A DNA stretch of 64,000 nucleotides from Stutzerimonas urumqiensis (GCF_003640395.1 NZ_RBZQ01000002.1:372001-436000), one strand, 5' to 3'; numbered from the stretch's first letter, positions 25,677 to 35,911 are shown. The notes: generated by a model from the letters alone, not told the origin. Made by a program: numbers and translations.

Positions 25677-27008
25677 TCATGGCTTGCGGATCAGCGCTTG
25701 CAGGGTGGCGATGCTGGCGTCCAGCTCGGCCGCCTCGCCCGTTTCCTGCCGCAGGAAGCGCTCGATCGACGGCGCGAGCTGCACGGCCCGGTCGGTCCGG
25801 GCGTCCATGCCCGGCGTGTAGCCGCCGAGCGGGATCAGCTCCTTGATCTTGCCGTAGGCCGAATGGAATTCCTTAAGCTGGCGTGCCGCGCCCAGGTGCG
25901 GCGGCTCGCCGACCTGGCTCATGCAGCGGCTGACCGAGGCGCCGACGTCGATGGCCGGGTAATGCCCCGCCTCCGCCAGCCGGCGCGACAGCACGATATG
26001 CCCGTCGAGGATCGCCCGTGCGCAGTCGACGATCGGGTCCTGCTGGTCATCGCCCTCGGCCAGCACCGTGTAGAGCGCGCTCAGGCTGCCGCTGCCGTGC
26101 TCGCCATTGCCGGCGCTCTCCACCAGTTCCGGCAGCATGCCGAACACCGACGGCGGATAGCCCTTGGTCGCCGGCGGCTCGCCGAGCGCCAGGGCGATTT
26201 CCCGCTGGGCCATCGCGTAACGGGTGAGCGAATCGACCAGCAGCAACACATCCTTGCCCTGGTCGCGGTAATGCGCGGCGATGCTGTGGCACAGCTCGGT
26301 GGCCTTCAGCCGCATGAGCGGCGATTCGTTGGCCGGCGCGACCACCACCACCGCCTTCTTCAGGCCCTCCTCGCCCAGCGAATGGAGGATGAACTCCTGC
26401 ACTTCACGGCCGCGTTCGCCAATCAGCCCGACCACCACCACGTCGGCCTTGGTCTGCCGGGTGATCATGCCCAGCAGCACGCTTTTGCCGACGCCGGAGC
26501 CGGCGAAGAGGCCGACCCGCTGCCCCTTGCCGATCGTCAGCAGCGCGTTGATGGCGCGCACGCCGACGTCCAGCGGCTCGCTGACCGGCTTGCGCTTGAG
26601 CGGGTTGACCGTCGGCAGCTCGGTCGGCAACCGGTGCTGGCCGCCGAGCTTGCCGGCCTCGTCGAGCGGCTCGCCGAGGCCGTTGACCACCCGGCCCAGC
26701 CAGGAGTCGTCGATGTGCAGCGAGGCCTCGTCCGGCGCCGGGAAGACGCGCGAGCCCGAGGCCAGGCCGATGGGCTTCTTGAACGGCATCAGGTAGGTGA
26801 TTTCGCGGTTGAAGCCCACCACCTGCGCTTCGAGCATGCTGCCGTCTCCCTGTTCGACGTAGCAGCGCTGGCCGGTCAGCCGCTGGCAGCCGAGCGCTTC
26901 GAGCACCAGCCCGGAGACGCGCACCAACCGGCCGCTGACCTTGGCCAGCTGCACCGACTCGAGCGAACGCAGCGCCTCGTCGAGCTTGAACGCCTCGCGG
27001 ATCGACAC
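25677..27008 (-). CDS. fliI: Flagellum-specific export ATPase FliI
   Basis: This 443-residue ATPase starts at a GTG (27008), 4 bp after the fliH stop; no ATG fits better. The P-loop is LFAGSGVGKSVLLG (about residues 170-183). Other family marks are RAINALLTIGKGQRVG, VVVGLIGERGREVQEF, DVLLLVDSLTRYAMAQREIA and SVFGMLPELVESAGNG. It energises export of rod, hook and filament proteins together with FliH and FliJ. Confidence 0.98.
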   Translation of the reverse strand: MSIREAFKLDEALRSLESVQLAKVSGRLVRVSGLVLEALGCQRLTGQRCYVEQGDGSMLEAQVVGFNREITYLMPFKKPIGLASGSRVFPAPDEASLHIDDSWLGRVVNGLGEPLDEAGKLGGQHRLPTELPTVNPLKRKPVSEPLDVGVRAINALLTIGKGQRVGLFAGSGVGKSVLLGMITRQTKADVVVVGLIGERGREVQEFILHSLGEEGLKKAVVVVAPANESPLMRLKATELCHSIAAHYRDQGKDVLLLVDSLTRYAMAQREIALALGEPPATKGYPPSVFGMLPELVESAGNGEHGSGSLSALYTVLAEGDDQQDPIVDCARAILDGHIVLSRRLAEAGHYPAIDVGASVSRCMSQVGEPPHLGAARQLKEFHSAYGKIKELIPLGGYTPGMDARTDRAVQLAPSIERFLRQETGEAAELDASIATLQALIRKP

Positions 27009-27012
27009 GGCC

Positions 27013-27711
27013 TCAGGCCTCGGCCCGGATGTGTTCGCCGAGCGCGTCCATGCAGGCGTCCAGGCGCTGCTGGCAGCCGATGTCGGCCTCGGATTCGGCG
27101 GTGATCACCCGGCATTCGCCGAGCGCGAGCTTGTCATCGGGCACCAGTCGCCACGCCGCGGCGCGCTCGGGCGCCAGCTCCTTGATGCGCGCGCACTCCT
27201 CCGGGTTGAGCAGGATGCGTACGTCCTGCGGGTCGCCCGGCATGGCGGCCAGCGCCTCTTCGGCGAGCGACAGCAATTGCGTGGGATGCAGCGTCAGCTC
27301 GCAGCGGATCACCTGCTTGGCGACCTTCTGCACCAGCTCCAGCAGCTCGTCGCGCCGGGCCTGCTCGAAGTCGCGGCGGAACCGCTCGAAGGCGGCGACC
27401 ACCTGCTCCAGCGGCCGCGCGGCCTCATCGAACGCCTGGCGGCCCTGGGCACGGCCCTCTTCGCGGCCGATGGCCTTGCCGTCCTGCACGCCGCGCTCGA
27501 AGCCCTCGCCGTGGCCCGCTTGCCGGCCCTGCTCGAGCCCCTCGCGATAACCGCGCTCGACGCCTTCCTGGAAGCCGTCGGCGACGGCGCGCTGAAGGGC
27601 CGCCGGGTCGCCGCTCCAGTCGTCATGCGACGGCCCGCTCACCTTGAAGCGCGGCGGGAAGCGGAACGGCCGCCACTCGCGACCGGCGCCCTTGATCACC
27701 TTGACGCTCAT
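27013..27711 (-). CDS. fliH: Export ATPase regulator FliH
   Basis: This 232-residue protein binds FliI and links it to the C-ring. The centre shows the Gly-rich repeats typical of FliH (EGVERGYREGLEQGRQAGHG, EGFERGVQDGKAIGREEGRA), which make helix-helix GxxxG-type contacts. The C-terminal ATP-synthase-E/FliH domain contains LVQKVAKQVIRCELTLHPTQ. Its start is 6 bp after the fliG stop. Confidence 0.95.
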   Translation of the reverse strand: MSVKVIKGAGREWRPFRFPPRFKVSGPSHDDWSGDPAALQRAVADGFQEGVERGYREGLEQGRQAGHGEGFERGVQDGKAIGREEGRAQGRQAFDEAARPLEQVVAAFERFRRDFEQARRDELLELVQKVAKQVIRCELTLHPTQLLSLAEEALAAMPGDPQDVRILLNPEECARIKELAPERAAAWRLVPDDKLALGECRVITAESEADIGCQQRLDACMDALGEHIRAEA

Positions 27712-27717
27712 GGCCGG

Positions 27718-28776
27718 TTACTCGACGGTCTGTTCGCGGAAGAGCTGGATCTGCAGCTCGCCATTGGCCGACATCTCGCGCACCACGCCCATGATGTCCT
27801 TGCGCACCTGCTCGACGCGCGACAGCGGCACCGGGCCCTGGCGGCGGTTGATCGACTCCATCTGCTGCGCCTGGCGCTTGGGCAGCGCGCCCTGGATCGC
27901 CTTGACCAGCGCGGGCTCGGCGCCCTTGAGCGCGACCACCCACTCTTCCAGCGGAATCACCTCGAGCAGCGTCTGCAGCACGTCCGGGTTCTGCCGCGAG
28001 AGGATGAAGAAGTCGTACATCTCGTCCTCGATCTTCTCCACCAGCGCCTCGTTGTGCGCGCGCAAGAGCTCGAACATCTGGTCCCGGTTGCCCTTGAAGC
28101 GGTTCATGATGTCCGCCGCCTGCTTCACGCCGCGCACCTGCGAGCCCTGGGTCGAGAGCACCTTGAGGCTGCGGTCGATCAGCTCTTCCAGCTCGGCGAT
28201 GACGTCGCTGTTGACCTCGGTGAGGTTGGCGATGCGGTACAGCAGCTCGTCCTGGCGCTCGGCCGGCATGCACTCGAGCACTTCGGTGGCCATGCCCGGC
28301 GGCAGGAAGGCGAGGAACACCGCCTGCATCTGCGCGTGTTCCTTGCTGATCAGCGCCGCGAACTGCTTGGGGTCCAGCCATTCCATCTTGGCCATCTTGG
28401 CGCGGATTTCCTCGCCGTAGATGGAGTCGAGCAGCGAGCGGGTGATGTCGCCGCCCAAGGCGCGCGACAGCATGCCGGCCAGGTAGCCGCGCGAGGCGCC
28501 CTTGATGCTGCTCTGCTCCTTGTAGTCGTCGAAGAAGCGGCCGATGACGTCCGAAACCATGGGTTGCTTGACGTTCGACAGCCGCGCCATCGCCTGGCTG
28601 ATGGCGATGATTTCCTCGCGCGAGAAGTGCCGCAGCACACCGGCGGAGATGTCGTCGCCCATGCTCAGCATGAGGATCGCGGCCTGCTCCAGGGAGCTGA
28701 CGGCGCGGGCCTGGACCGGTCGCGATTTGGCGACCGCCTTGGCCTCGTTAGCCTGCGGGGGTGAGGTCTCGTTCAT
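27718..28776 (-). CDS. fliG: Rotor switch protein FliG, with altered torque residues
   Basis: The ATG at 28776 gives 352 residues; it overlaps fliF by 29 bases. A TTG three codons upstream is also in frame. N-terminal and middle domains are typical (AAILMLSMGDDISAGVLRHF, FAALISKEHAQMQAVFLAFL, EHPQ-like KEHAQ). In the C-terminal torque region the alignment to E. coli FliG from memory is gap-free: VALKGAE keeps Lys264 and PKRQAQQ keeps Arg281. Asp288-Asp289 are replaced by Ser-Ile (MESINRR) and Arg297 by Pro (GPVPLSR). See findings. Confidence 0.97.
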   Translation of the reverse strand: MNETSPPQANEAKAVAKSRPVQARAVSSLEQAAILMLSMGDDISAGVLRHFSREEIIAISQAMARLSNVKQPMVSDVIGRFFDDYKEQSSIKGASRGYLAGMLSRALGGDITRSLLDSIYGEEIRAKMAKMEWLDPKQFAALISKEHAQMQAVFLAFLPPGMATEVLECMPAERQDELLYRIANLTEVNSDVIAELEELIDRSLKVLSTQGSQVRGVKQAADIMNRFKGNRDQMFELLRAHNEALVEKIEDEMYDFFILSRQNPDVLQTLLEVIPLEEWVVALKGAEPALVKAIQGALPKRQAQQMESINRRQGPVPLSRVEQVRKDIMGVVREMSANGELQIQLFREQTVE

Positions 28777-30451
28777 TGCGCCCAATCCAGTGCTTGATGA
28801 CTTCGGACACGCGTTCCGGGTCGTTCTTGGCCAACATTTGCAGGTGTTCGATCTGAAGCTCCAGGCCCGAGCCCGGCGCCGGCAGGCGAATCTCCGCGAG
28901 CGGATTCAGCTCGGCGAACACCAGCCCGCCCGCCGCGCCCTCGCGCAGCCCCGCCGGCGACGGCAGTCGCTCGGCATCGGTCGCCGGCGGCAGCGCGCCC
29001 GGCGCCGGCTGCGCCAAGGCCTCGGCGGCCAGGGGCTCGGTCACGCCTTCACGCACCGCCGTGGCCGGACGCATCAGGTGACGCACGGCCGGACGCACCA
29101 CGATCAGCAGCAGCAACAGGCTCACCAGCCCGAGCACGCCGAGCTTGATCAGCGCGTGGATGTCCTCGTTCTGCCACCAGGGCACGGTCTCGACCGGCGT
29201 CTCGACCACGGTGAACGGCAGCACGCTGAGGGTGACGACGTCGCCGCGCGCCGGGTTGAAGCCAGCGGCGCTCTTGACCATCGCCTCGAGCTGGGCGCGG
29301 GCTTCGTTCGTCCAGCCGCCTTCGGGCGCGCTCTGGGCGTTGAGCACCACCGCGATGCTCTGCTGGCGCAGCGCGAACGGCGCGTACTTGATGTGGGTGA
29401 TGCTCTGGTCGTAGTCCAGGCTGCGGGTCGATTCCTCGCGCAGCGAGGTGGCGGCCTTGTTTTCCTTGTCCGCAGGCGGCTCCTCGCCGTCCTTGGGCGG
29501 TGCCACCGGGCGGTTGGCCAGCGAACCGGGAATGCCGAGCGCGAGCTGGTCGATGGCACTCTCGTTGCGCAGCACTTCGCTGCGCAGGCGCGGGTCGTCG
29601 CCGTAGGCCTTGAAGGTCTCTTCCTTCTGGCTGAAATCGATATCGGCGGCGACGCTGATCCGGTAGTTGCCCAGCCCGAGCACCGGCGCCAGCACCTGCT
29701 CGATGTTGGCGACCGCCTTCTGCTGGTAATCCTCGACGGCCTGCCAGTTCTGCCCCGGACCGCCCGCGCCGTTGAGCCCGCGCGAAAGCAGCGCGCCGTA
29801 CTGGTCGACGACGCTGACGTCCTCGGGTTTGAGGTGCGGCACGCTGTTGGCGACCAGGTTGAGGATGGCGCCGACCTGTTCGGGCGTCAGCGTATAGCCG
29901 GCGTCGAGCTGCACCATCACCGAGGCCTTGGTCGGGGCGCGGCGGCTGACGACGAAGGAGCTGGACTCCTCCTTGGCCAGGTGCACGCGCGCCTGGTCGA
30001 TGCCCTTGAGCGACATGATGGTGCGGGCGATCTCGCCCTCCAGGCTGCGCTTGAGGCGCACGTCCTGGACGAAGTGGCTGGTGCCGAGCGGCTCTTCCTT
30101 GTCGAACAGCTCGTAGCCGGCCGGCATCGACACCTTCACGCCCTTGGCCGCCAGCGCCATGCGCGCCTGGGCCAGGCGGTCGTCGCGGACCAGGATCTGC
30201 CCGCTCTGCGGGTGCACGCGATAGGGCACGGCCTCGGCGTCGAGCACCTGCATCACCTCGGCGGCCGGGAAGTTCTCGCCGGCGCCGTAGAGCGGGCGGT
30301 AGGCGTCGCTGTCGCGCCACAGGTAATAGACCACCGACAGCGCCAGCGCCGCGGCAACGCCGGCCATGCTGGCCAGCGCCAGGCGCGGGTCGAGGGTAAA
30401 GCCGCCGGCGGGGAGTTTGTTCTTCAGGCTTTGCAACACGTCAGGACCCAC
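28748..30451 (-). CDS. fliF: MS-ring protein FliF
   Basis: This 567-residue protein builds the MS ring in the inner membrane. It starts at a GTG (30451), 3 bp after the fliE stop. Two membrane segments flank a large periplasmic region: LASMAGVAAALALSVVYYLW (about 28-47) and LIKLGVLGLVSLLLLLIVVR (near 435-454). Family marks are LLSRGLNGAGG, VEDYQQKAVANIEQVLAPVL and SVAADIDFSQKEETFKAYGD. The C-terminus (LEIQIEHLQMLAKNDPERVS-like, ending VIKHWIGRNE) is the FliG-binding tail. Confidence 0.98.
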   Translation of the reverse strand: MGPDVLQSLKNKLPAGGFTLDPRLALASMAGVAAALALSVVYYLWRDSDAYRPLYGAGENFPAAEVMQVLDAEAVPYRVHPQSGQILVRDDRLAQARMALAAKGVKVSMPAGYELFDKEEPLGTSHFVQDVRLKRSLEGEIARTIMSLKGIDQARVHLAKEESSSFVVSRRAPTKASVMVQLDAGYTLTPEQVGAILNLVANSVPHLKPEDVSVVDQYGALLSRGLNGAGGPGQNWQAVEDYQQKAVANIEQVLAPVLGLGNYRISVAADIDFSQKEETFKAYGDDPRLRSEVLRNESAIDQLALGIPGSLANRPVAPPKDGEEPPADKENKAATSLREESTRSLDYDQSITHIKYAPFALRQQSIAVVLNAQSAPEGGWTNEARAQLEAMVKSAAGFNPARGDVVTLSVLPFTVVETPVETVPWWQNEDIHALIKLGVLGLVSLLLLLIVVRPAVRHLMRPATAVREGVTEPLAAEALAQPAPGALPPATDAERLPSPAGLREGAAGGLVFAELNPLAEIRLPAPGSGLELQIEHLQMLAKNDPERVSEVIKHWIGRNERDLTPAG

Positions 30452-30454
30452 CCG

Positions 30455-30778
30455 TTACAGCGGCATGCGCATGATGTCGTCGAAGGCGGTGGTGAGCTTG
30501 TTGCGCACCTGCAGCAGCGCCGAGAAGGACACGCTGGCCTTCTGGCTCTGGATCATCGCGCCCACCAGGTCTTCGCTCTTGCCGCTGTCGACCGCGGCCA
30601 TCGCGGCCGAGGCCTTGTGCTGCTCGGCATCCACCGCATGCAGCACGTCGTTGAACGCCGCCCCGAAGACCGGGCCCGGCGCGTTCGCCGCCGGCTTGAT
30701 CGCGCCGCCCTGGGCGGCCTCGGTGAGGCCCTGCATCTGCCCGAGCAGGCTGCCTTGCACGTGGTCGATCGAATTCAT
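30455..30778 (-). CDS. fliE: Flagellar hook-basal body adaptor FliE
   Basis: The ATG at 30778 gives 107 residues. FliE joins the MS ring to the proximal rod. The C-terminal signature is clear: SEDLVGAMIQSQKASVSFSA followed by LLQVRNKLTTAFDDIMRMPL. It lies 17 bp after the lafK stop, so lafK and fliE-fliJ probably share one transcript. Confidence 0.96.
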   Translation of the reverse strand: MNSIDHVQGSLLGQMQGLTEAAQGGAIKPAANAPGPVFGAAFNDVLHAVDAEQHKASAAMAAVDSGKSEDLVGAMIQSQKASVSFSALLQVRNKLTTAFDDIMRMPL

Positions 30779-30795
30779 GGCTACTGTCCTCGTGA

Positions 30796-32181
<1,386 letters not shown>

Positions 32182-32202
32182 GGCGTGACTGGCACTTCTC
32201 AC

Positions 32203-32218
32203 TGGGACCACCCTTGCG
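32203..32218 (+). promoter_or_regulatory. Candidate sigma-54 promoter upstream of lafK, facing fliM
   Basis: CTGGGACCACCCTTGCG on the plus strand has GG (32204-32205), ten bases, GC (32216-32217) and a full TTGC. It matches the consensus except for one base in the -24 box. It would give a 5' leader of about 400 bp before fliM. Confidence 0.5.
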
Positions 32219-32249
32219 TGCGGCAAATCGAATGTCATGGATCGACGCC

Positions 32250-32261
32250 GTTTCGCGAAAC
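32250..32261. promoter_or_regulatory. Perfect palindrome GTTTCGCGAAAC upstream of lafK
   Basis: This 12 bp perfect palindrome lies 70 bp before the lafK start and next to an A-rich tract. It has the form of an operator for a dimeric regulator, but the protein is unknown. Confidence 0.4.
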
Positions 32262-32634
32262 TTGAAAAAAATGTTTAAGCGCAGCGGAACTAGCGTCGCT
32301 CTTACGAGACCAAGGCCGGAACCTGTTGCCGATCCGCTGCGCCATAGCCGAATCGATGGCGCGCACGCTACAAGCTGCCGCCACCCCCGCCCAATCAGAT
32401 GCGCTTAGCCGGTCTCAGAAAGCATCAGGCCGCGTCAGCGAGCGCTTTTGATATCTATTGATTTAATCAGCGCCCCCTCCCTGCCTATCCTCCGCCCCTG
32501 CAAGCGACCCGTCCCTTCGACGCTGCGCCTGCCGAGCGGCACGACCGCCGCCGAGTCGGCGACCCGTTCGCCGAAGCATCCATCCGGCTCGCCCGCGAGC
32601 GGTTTCCCTATCCCGGTTTATTACGGTTCACCGC
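32262..32634. other. lafK-fliM divergent intergenic region
   Basis: About 370 bp without a gene and with an A/T-rich part near 32440-32470 (TTTTGATATCTATTGATTTA). It must hold the promoters of lafK and fliM. A second possible sigma-54 site on the plus strand, GCGGCACGACCGCCGCC near 32536-32552, has a perfect GGCACG and correct spacing but CCGC in place of TTGC. Confidence 0.6.
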
Positions 32635-33474
32635 ATGTCTGGTCATTCGAAAGTCCGTCATGACGTGCCCGCCGACAGCCTGACTGTGTTGAAACCGCAG
32701 AAGCTGGGGCGGCACTACCACCGCATTCCTCATTACATAAAGGATGTGACGCTCAAGCACCCAAGGCTGGTGAGCGATTACTTCCTGCGCAACTTCCGCA
32801 TCAATATCGAATTGCTGCGCGTCGATGTTCAGGAACAGGTGCTCAATGGCCCGGCGTGCATCTACCGATCCGAACTCGGCAAGATCGGCTTTGCCATCGA
32901 TCGCGCCTTATTGTCCGAAGCGCTGGAATGTTATTACGGCGGCATGGGTGTGCCCGGCCGGGAAACGTCCGCGGTCACCACATCGGAACAACGGATACGC
33001 GAGCGCCTTGGCGTGGATATCAGCCAGATATTCGGCCGCTCATTGCTGGGCGGTGAAAGTCTTGGGCCGCTCGAGAAGTACGAGAACGACTACGAAGTCA
33101 CCGAATGGGAATACGTAGCGGAGTTCGAATACAACAGCCATATCACCGGCAACCGCTCGTCGATCTTCATTTATATCGATACGCAACTGGCCGATGAACT
33201 CACCAGCCGCCTCGCCGGGCCCGTCCAGCCATCGCTGCCGGGCAACCCGATCGATGGCATCAAGCACCTGCCGGTGCGCCTCGATTGCGTGGTCGCGGCG
33301 GCGCAGATGCCGCTGTCACAGGTGCTGGCGCTGGCCCCGGACGATGTCCTGCTGATGCGCCCGCTGGACCGCTACGAGATCCGCGTCGCCGGGCAGCGGC
33401 TTTACCGCGGCACCGTCTTCGAAGAGGACGGCGCCCTGTTTCTCACTTCCCTTGAAAGCGTGAAGACCCCATGA
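32635..33474 (+). CDS. fliM: Rotor switch protein FliM, divergent, without the CheY-binding N-terminus
   Basis: This 279-residue protein is shorter than typical FliM (about 330). The C-terminal SpoA domain is clear (LPVRLDCVVAAAQMPLSQVL, ALAPDDVLLMRPLDRYEIRV, GTVFEEDGALFLTSLESV). The middle is a diverged FliM core (LLSEALECYYGG, TTSEQRIRERLGVDISQIFG). The N-terminus MSGHSKVRHDVPADSLTVLK lacks the EIDALL-type CheY-binding motif of the main system. It overlaps fliN by 4 bases. The switch position and gene order support the assignment. Confidence 0.93.
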   Translation: MSGHSKVRHDVPADSLTVLKPQKLGRHYHRIPHYIKDVTLKHPRLVSDYFLRNFRINIELLRVDVQEQVLNGPACIYRSELGKIGFAIDRALLSEALECYYGGMGVPGRETSAVTTSEQRIRERLGVDISQIFGRSLLGGESLGPLEKYENDYEVTEWEYVAEFEYNSHITGNRSSIFIYIDTQLADELTSRLAGPVQPSLPGNPIDGIKHLPVRLDCVVAAAQMPLSQVLALAPDDVLLMRPLDRYEIRVAGQRLYRGTVFEEDGALFLTSLESVKTP

Positions 33475-33839
33475 ACGGCGATCTGTCCGACAACGAGTTC
33501 GAGAACCTGCTGAACGAAGGCGACCTGCGCCTCGAGGCCGAAGCCGCCCCGGCGCCGGCTCCCGTGGCCGCCCAGCCGGCCCGCCCGGACCTGGCCTTCT
33601 TCGGCAAGATTCCGGTCAACGTGACCCTGGAAGTGGCCTCGGTGGAGGTCACCCTCAAGGAGCTGATGGACGTCGAGCCGTCGAGCGTCATCGTGCTCGA
33701 CAAGCTGGCCGGCGAGCCGCTGGACGTGAAGGTCAACGGCGCCCTGTTCGCCAAGGCCGAGGTGGTGGTGATGAACGGCAACTACGGCCTGCGCATCATC
33801 GAACTCTCCGGCACCGGCCTGGATGCGCTGACGCGATGA
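33471..33839 (+). CDS. fliN: Rotor switch protein FliN
   Basis: This 122-residue protein has a disordered acidic N-terminus (about 40 residues, rich in Ala/Pro) and the SpoA domain: IPVNVTLEVASVEVTLKELM, PSSVIVLDKLAGEPLDVKVN and EVVVMNGNYGLRIIELSG. It forms the lower C-ring with FliM. It overlaps fliM and fliP by 4 bases each. Confidence 0.97.
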   Translation: MNGDLSDNEFENLLNEGDLRLEAEAAPAPAPVAAQPARPDLAFFGKIPVNVTLEVASVEVTLKELMDVEPSSVIVLDKLAGEPLDVKVNGALFAKAEVVVMNGNYGLRIIELSGTGLDALTR

Positions 33840-34591
33840 AACCGACGCGTCTGCTCGGCCTGCTGCTGCTCGTGCTCGCCAGCGGCTTCCCGCTGCTGGC
33901 GCAGGCCGCCGGCGGTGAAATCACCCTGTTCGAGCTGCACGACACCGAAGACGGCCAGGCCTTCTCGGTCAAGCTGCAGATCCTCATCCTCATGACGCTG
34001 CTCGGCTTTCTGCCGGCCATGCTGATGATGATGACCTGCTTCACCCGCTTCATCATCGTGCTGGCCATCCTGCGCCAGGCGATCGGCCTGCAGCAGAGCC
34101 CGCCCAACCAGGTGCTGATCGGCATTGCGCTGGTCATCACGCTGCTGGTCATGCGGCCGGTCTGGCAGGAGATCTACAGCGAGGCCTTCGAGCCCTTCCA
34201 GAACGACGCCATCACGCTCGAACAGGCGCTCGGCGAAGCCAAGCAGAGCCTGTCCGGCTTCATGCTGGCGCAGACCAACAAGACCTCGCTGGAAACCATG
34301 GTCGCCCTGGCCGACGAGGAAATGCCCGAAGACCTCGCCGACCTCGACTTCTCGCTGCTGCTACCGGCGTTCGTGCTGAGCGAGCTGAAGACCGCCTTCC
34401 AGCTGGGCTTCATGATTTTCGTGCCGTTCCTGGTCGTCGACCTGGTGGTCGCCAGCGTGCTCATGGCGATGGGCATGATGATGCTGTCGCCGATGATGAT
34501 CTCGCTGCCGTTCAAGCTGATGATCTTCGTGCTGGTCGATGGCTGGGCGTTGCTGGTGGGTACGCTGACGACCAGCGTGCAGCCGTTCTAG
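33836..34591 (+). CDS. fliP: Flagellar export gate protein FliP
   Basis: This 251-residue protein has a cleavable signal (MKPTRLLGLLLLVLASGFPLLAQA) and the FliP core: LQILILMTLLGFLPAMLMMM, TCFTRFIIVLAILRQAIGLQ, PPNQVLIGIALVITLLVM, LPAFVLSELKTAFQLGFMIF and MMLSPMMISLPFKLMIFVLV. It forms the export gate with FliQ and FliR. Unlike most loci, fliQ is not adjacent: 1,436 bp of repeats separate them. Confidence 0.97.
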   Translation: MKPTRLLGLLLLVLASGFPLLAQAAGGEITLFELHDTEDGQAFSVKLQILILMTLLGFLPAMLMMMTCFTRFIIVLAILRQAIGLQQSPPNQVLIGIALVITLLVMRPVWQEIYSEAFEPFQNDAITLEQALGEAKQSLSGFMLAQTNKTSLETMVALADEEMPEDLADLDFSLLLPAFVLSELKTAFQLGFMIFVPFLVVDLVVASVLMAMGMMMLSPMMISLPFKLMIFVLVDGWALLVGTLTTSVQPF

Positions 34592-34650
34592 GTGGCGGCG
34601 ATGCAGACGGTTTGCTCGGCTCGCGCCGCTCGCTTCGGCGCTTTCCCGTC

Positions 34651-35157
34651 CTGTAGGAGCGAGCTCGCTCGCGAAGGCTTTGGCGCGGCGGTGCATGAGG
34701 CTGCCTGCGTAGGAGCCGGCTTGCGGGCGATGCTTTTGATTCGGGCTCGTGGGCTTCCGGGGCGCGTTGGCAACGCGGCGCTTTCCTCGGCTCGCGCGAC
34801 AGGTCGTGGTCGGGCATCCGCTTCTGTAGGAGCCAGCTTGCTGGCGATGTTTTTGATTCTGGCTCGTGGGCTTCTGGGGCGTGTTGGCAGCGTGGCACTT
34901 TCCTCGGCTCGGGCGACAGGTCGTGGTGGTCGGGCATCCGCTTCTGTAGGAGCCGGCTTGCTGGCGATACTTTTGATTCTGGCTCGTGGGCTTCTGGGGC
35001 GCGTTGGCAACGCGGCGCTTTCCTCGGCTCGGGCGACAGGCCGTGGCCGGGCATCCGCTTCTGTAGGAGCCAGCTTGCTGGCGATGCTTTTGATTCTGGC
35101 TCGTGGGCTTTTGGGGCGCGTTGGCAGCGTGGCGCTTTCCTTGGCTCGGGCGACAGG
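34651..35157. repeat. Tandem array of ~118-bp units with REP palindromes
   Basis: Four copies start at the GTAGGAGC of 34709, 34826, 34946 and 35063 (periods 117, 120, 117). A further REP, GTAGGAGCGAGCTCGCTCGC, is at 34653. Each unit continues with TTTTGATTCTGGCTCGTGGG, a GCGTTGGCAACGC-type palindrome, and TTTCCTCGGCTCGGGCGACA. The array follows the fliP stop. No protein is supported here. Confidence 0.85.
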
Positions 35158-35581
35158 TTGCGCCTTGCACGGCGCCTTACTTTTTTCAGTCGCGAAAAAA
35201 GTAAGCAAAAACGCTTGCCCCTCCATCCGGGTCAGGCCGCTGCGCGACCTGACTTCCCTCGCTGCAAGGGGCGTTTGGCATTGCTTGTTGGTCCGCGGAA
35301 AAAGCACAAAGAGCTCTTTTTTCAATAGCGGTCTTTCGGGCGACTCGGACCTATTCCCCTTCAGGAGGCCGAGCATAGGCCTTGCGCAGGGGGACGCGAG
35401 GCATGGACGCCGAGCGAGGAACGATGGGACAGGGACGTCCCATCGTGACGACCCCCGGAGCGGCGCCGGAGCGAGGGGAGTCAGGTCGCTCGGCGACCTG
35501 ACCCGGATGCTGGGGTGCGCTTTCTTTTGCTTACTTTTCTTTGCGCAAACAAAGAAAAGTAAGGCGCCGTGCAAGGCGCAA
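35158..35581. mobile_element. Composite repeat element with inverted ends, copy 2 (short)
   Basis: It starts TTGCGCCTTGCACGGCGCC (35158) and ends GGCGCCGTGCAAGGCGCAA (35581), a near-perfect inverted pair. A TTACTTTTTTC/GAAAAAAGTAAG hairpin lies inside the left end and TTACTTTTCTTTG/CAAAGAAAAGTAA inside the right end. A GATGGGAC-GTCCCATC type palindrome lies in the interior. It is shorter than the copies at 16.2 and 57.5 kb and lacks their central part. No open frame looks like a real protein. Confidence 0.7.
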
Positions 35582-35911
35582 CCTGTAGCCCGTCCCGAGG
35601 AAAGCGCGGCGCTCTCACTTCCGAGCAGAGAGCCAGAGGCTTCGCGAGCAAGCTCGCTCCTACAGGACCCGTGCACCGCGCAGCCGGCAAACGCCCAGAG
35701 CATCGCCGGCAAGCCGGCTCCTACAGAAGCTGACGCCCGGCCACGGCCTGTAGCTCGTCCCGAGGAAAGCGCGGCGCTTTCGCTCCCGAGCAGAGAGCCG
35801 CAGGCTTCGCGAGCAAGCTCGCTCCTACAGGACCCGTGCACCGCACAGCCGGCAAACGCCCAGAGCATCGCCGGCAAGCCGGCTCCTACAGGGGCAGCGT
35901 CAGGCCTTGCC
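35582..35911. repeat. Two tandem copies of a 165-bp unit with REP palindromes
   Basis: Copies start at CCTGTAGC of 35582 and 35747 (period 165). Each contains GAGGAAAGCGCGGCGCT, a REP palindrome GCGAGCAAGCTCGCTCCTAC and a second palindrome GCCGGCAAGCCGGCTCCTAC. They end about 115 bp before fliQ. The segment 35912-36027 has no gene. Confidence 0.85.
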
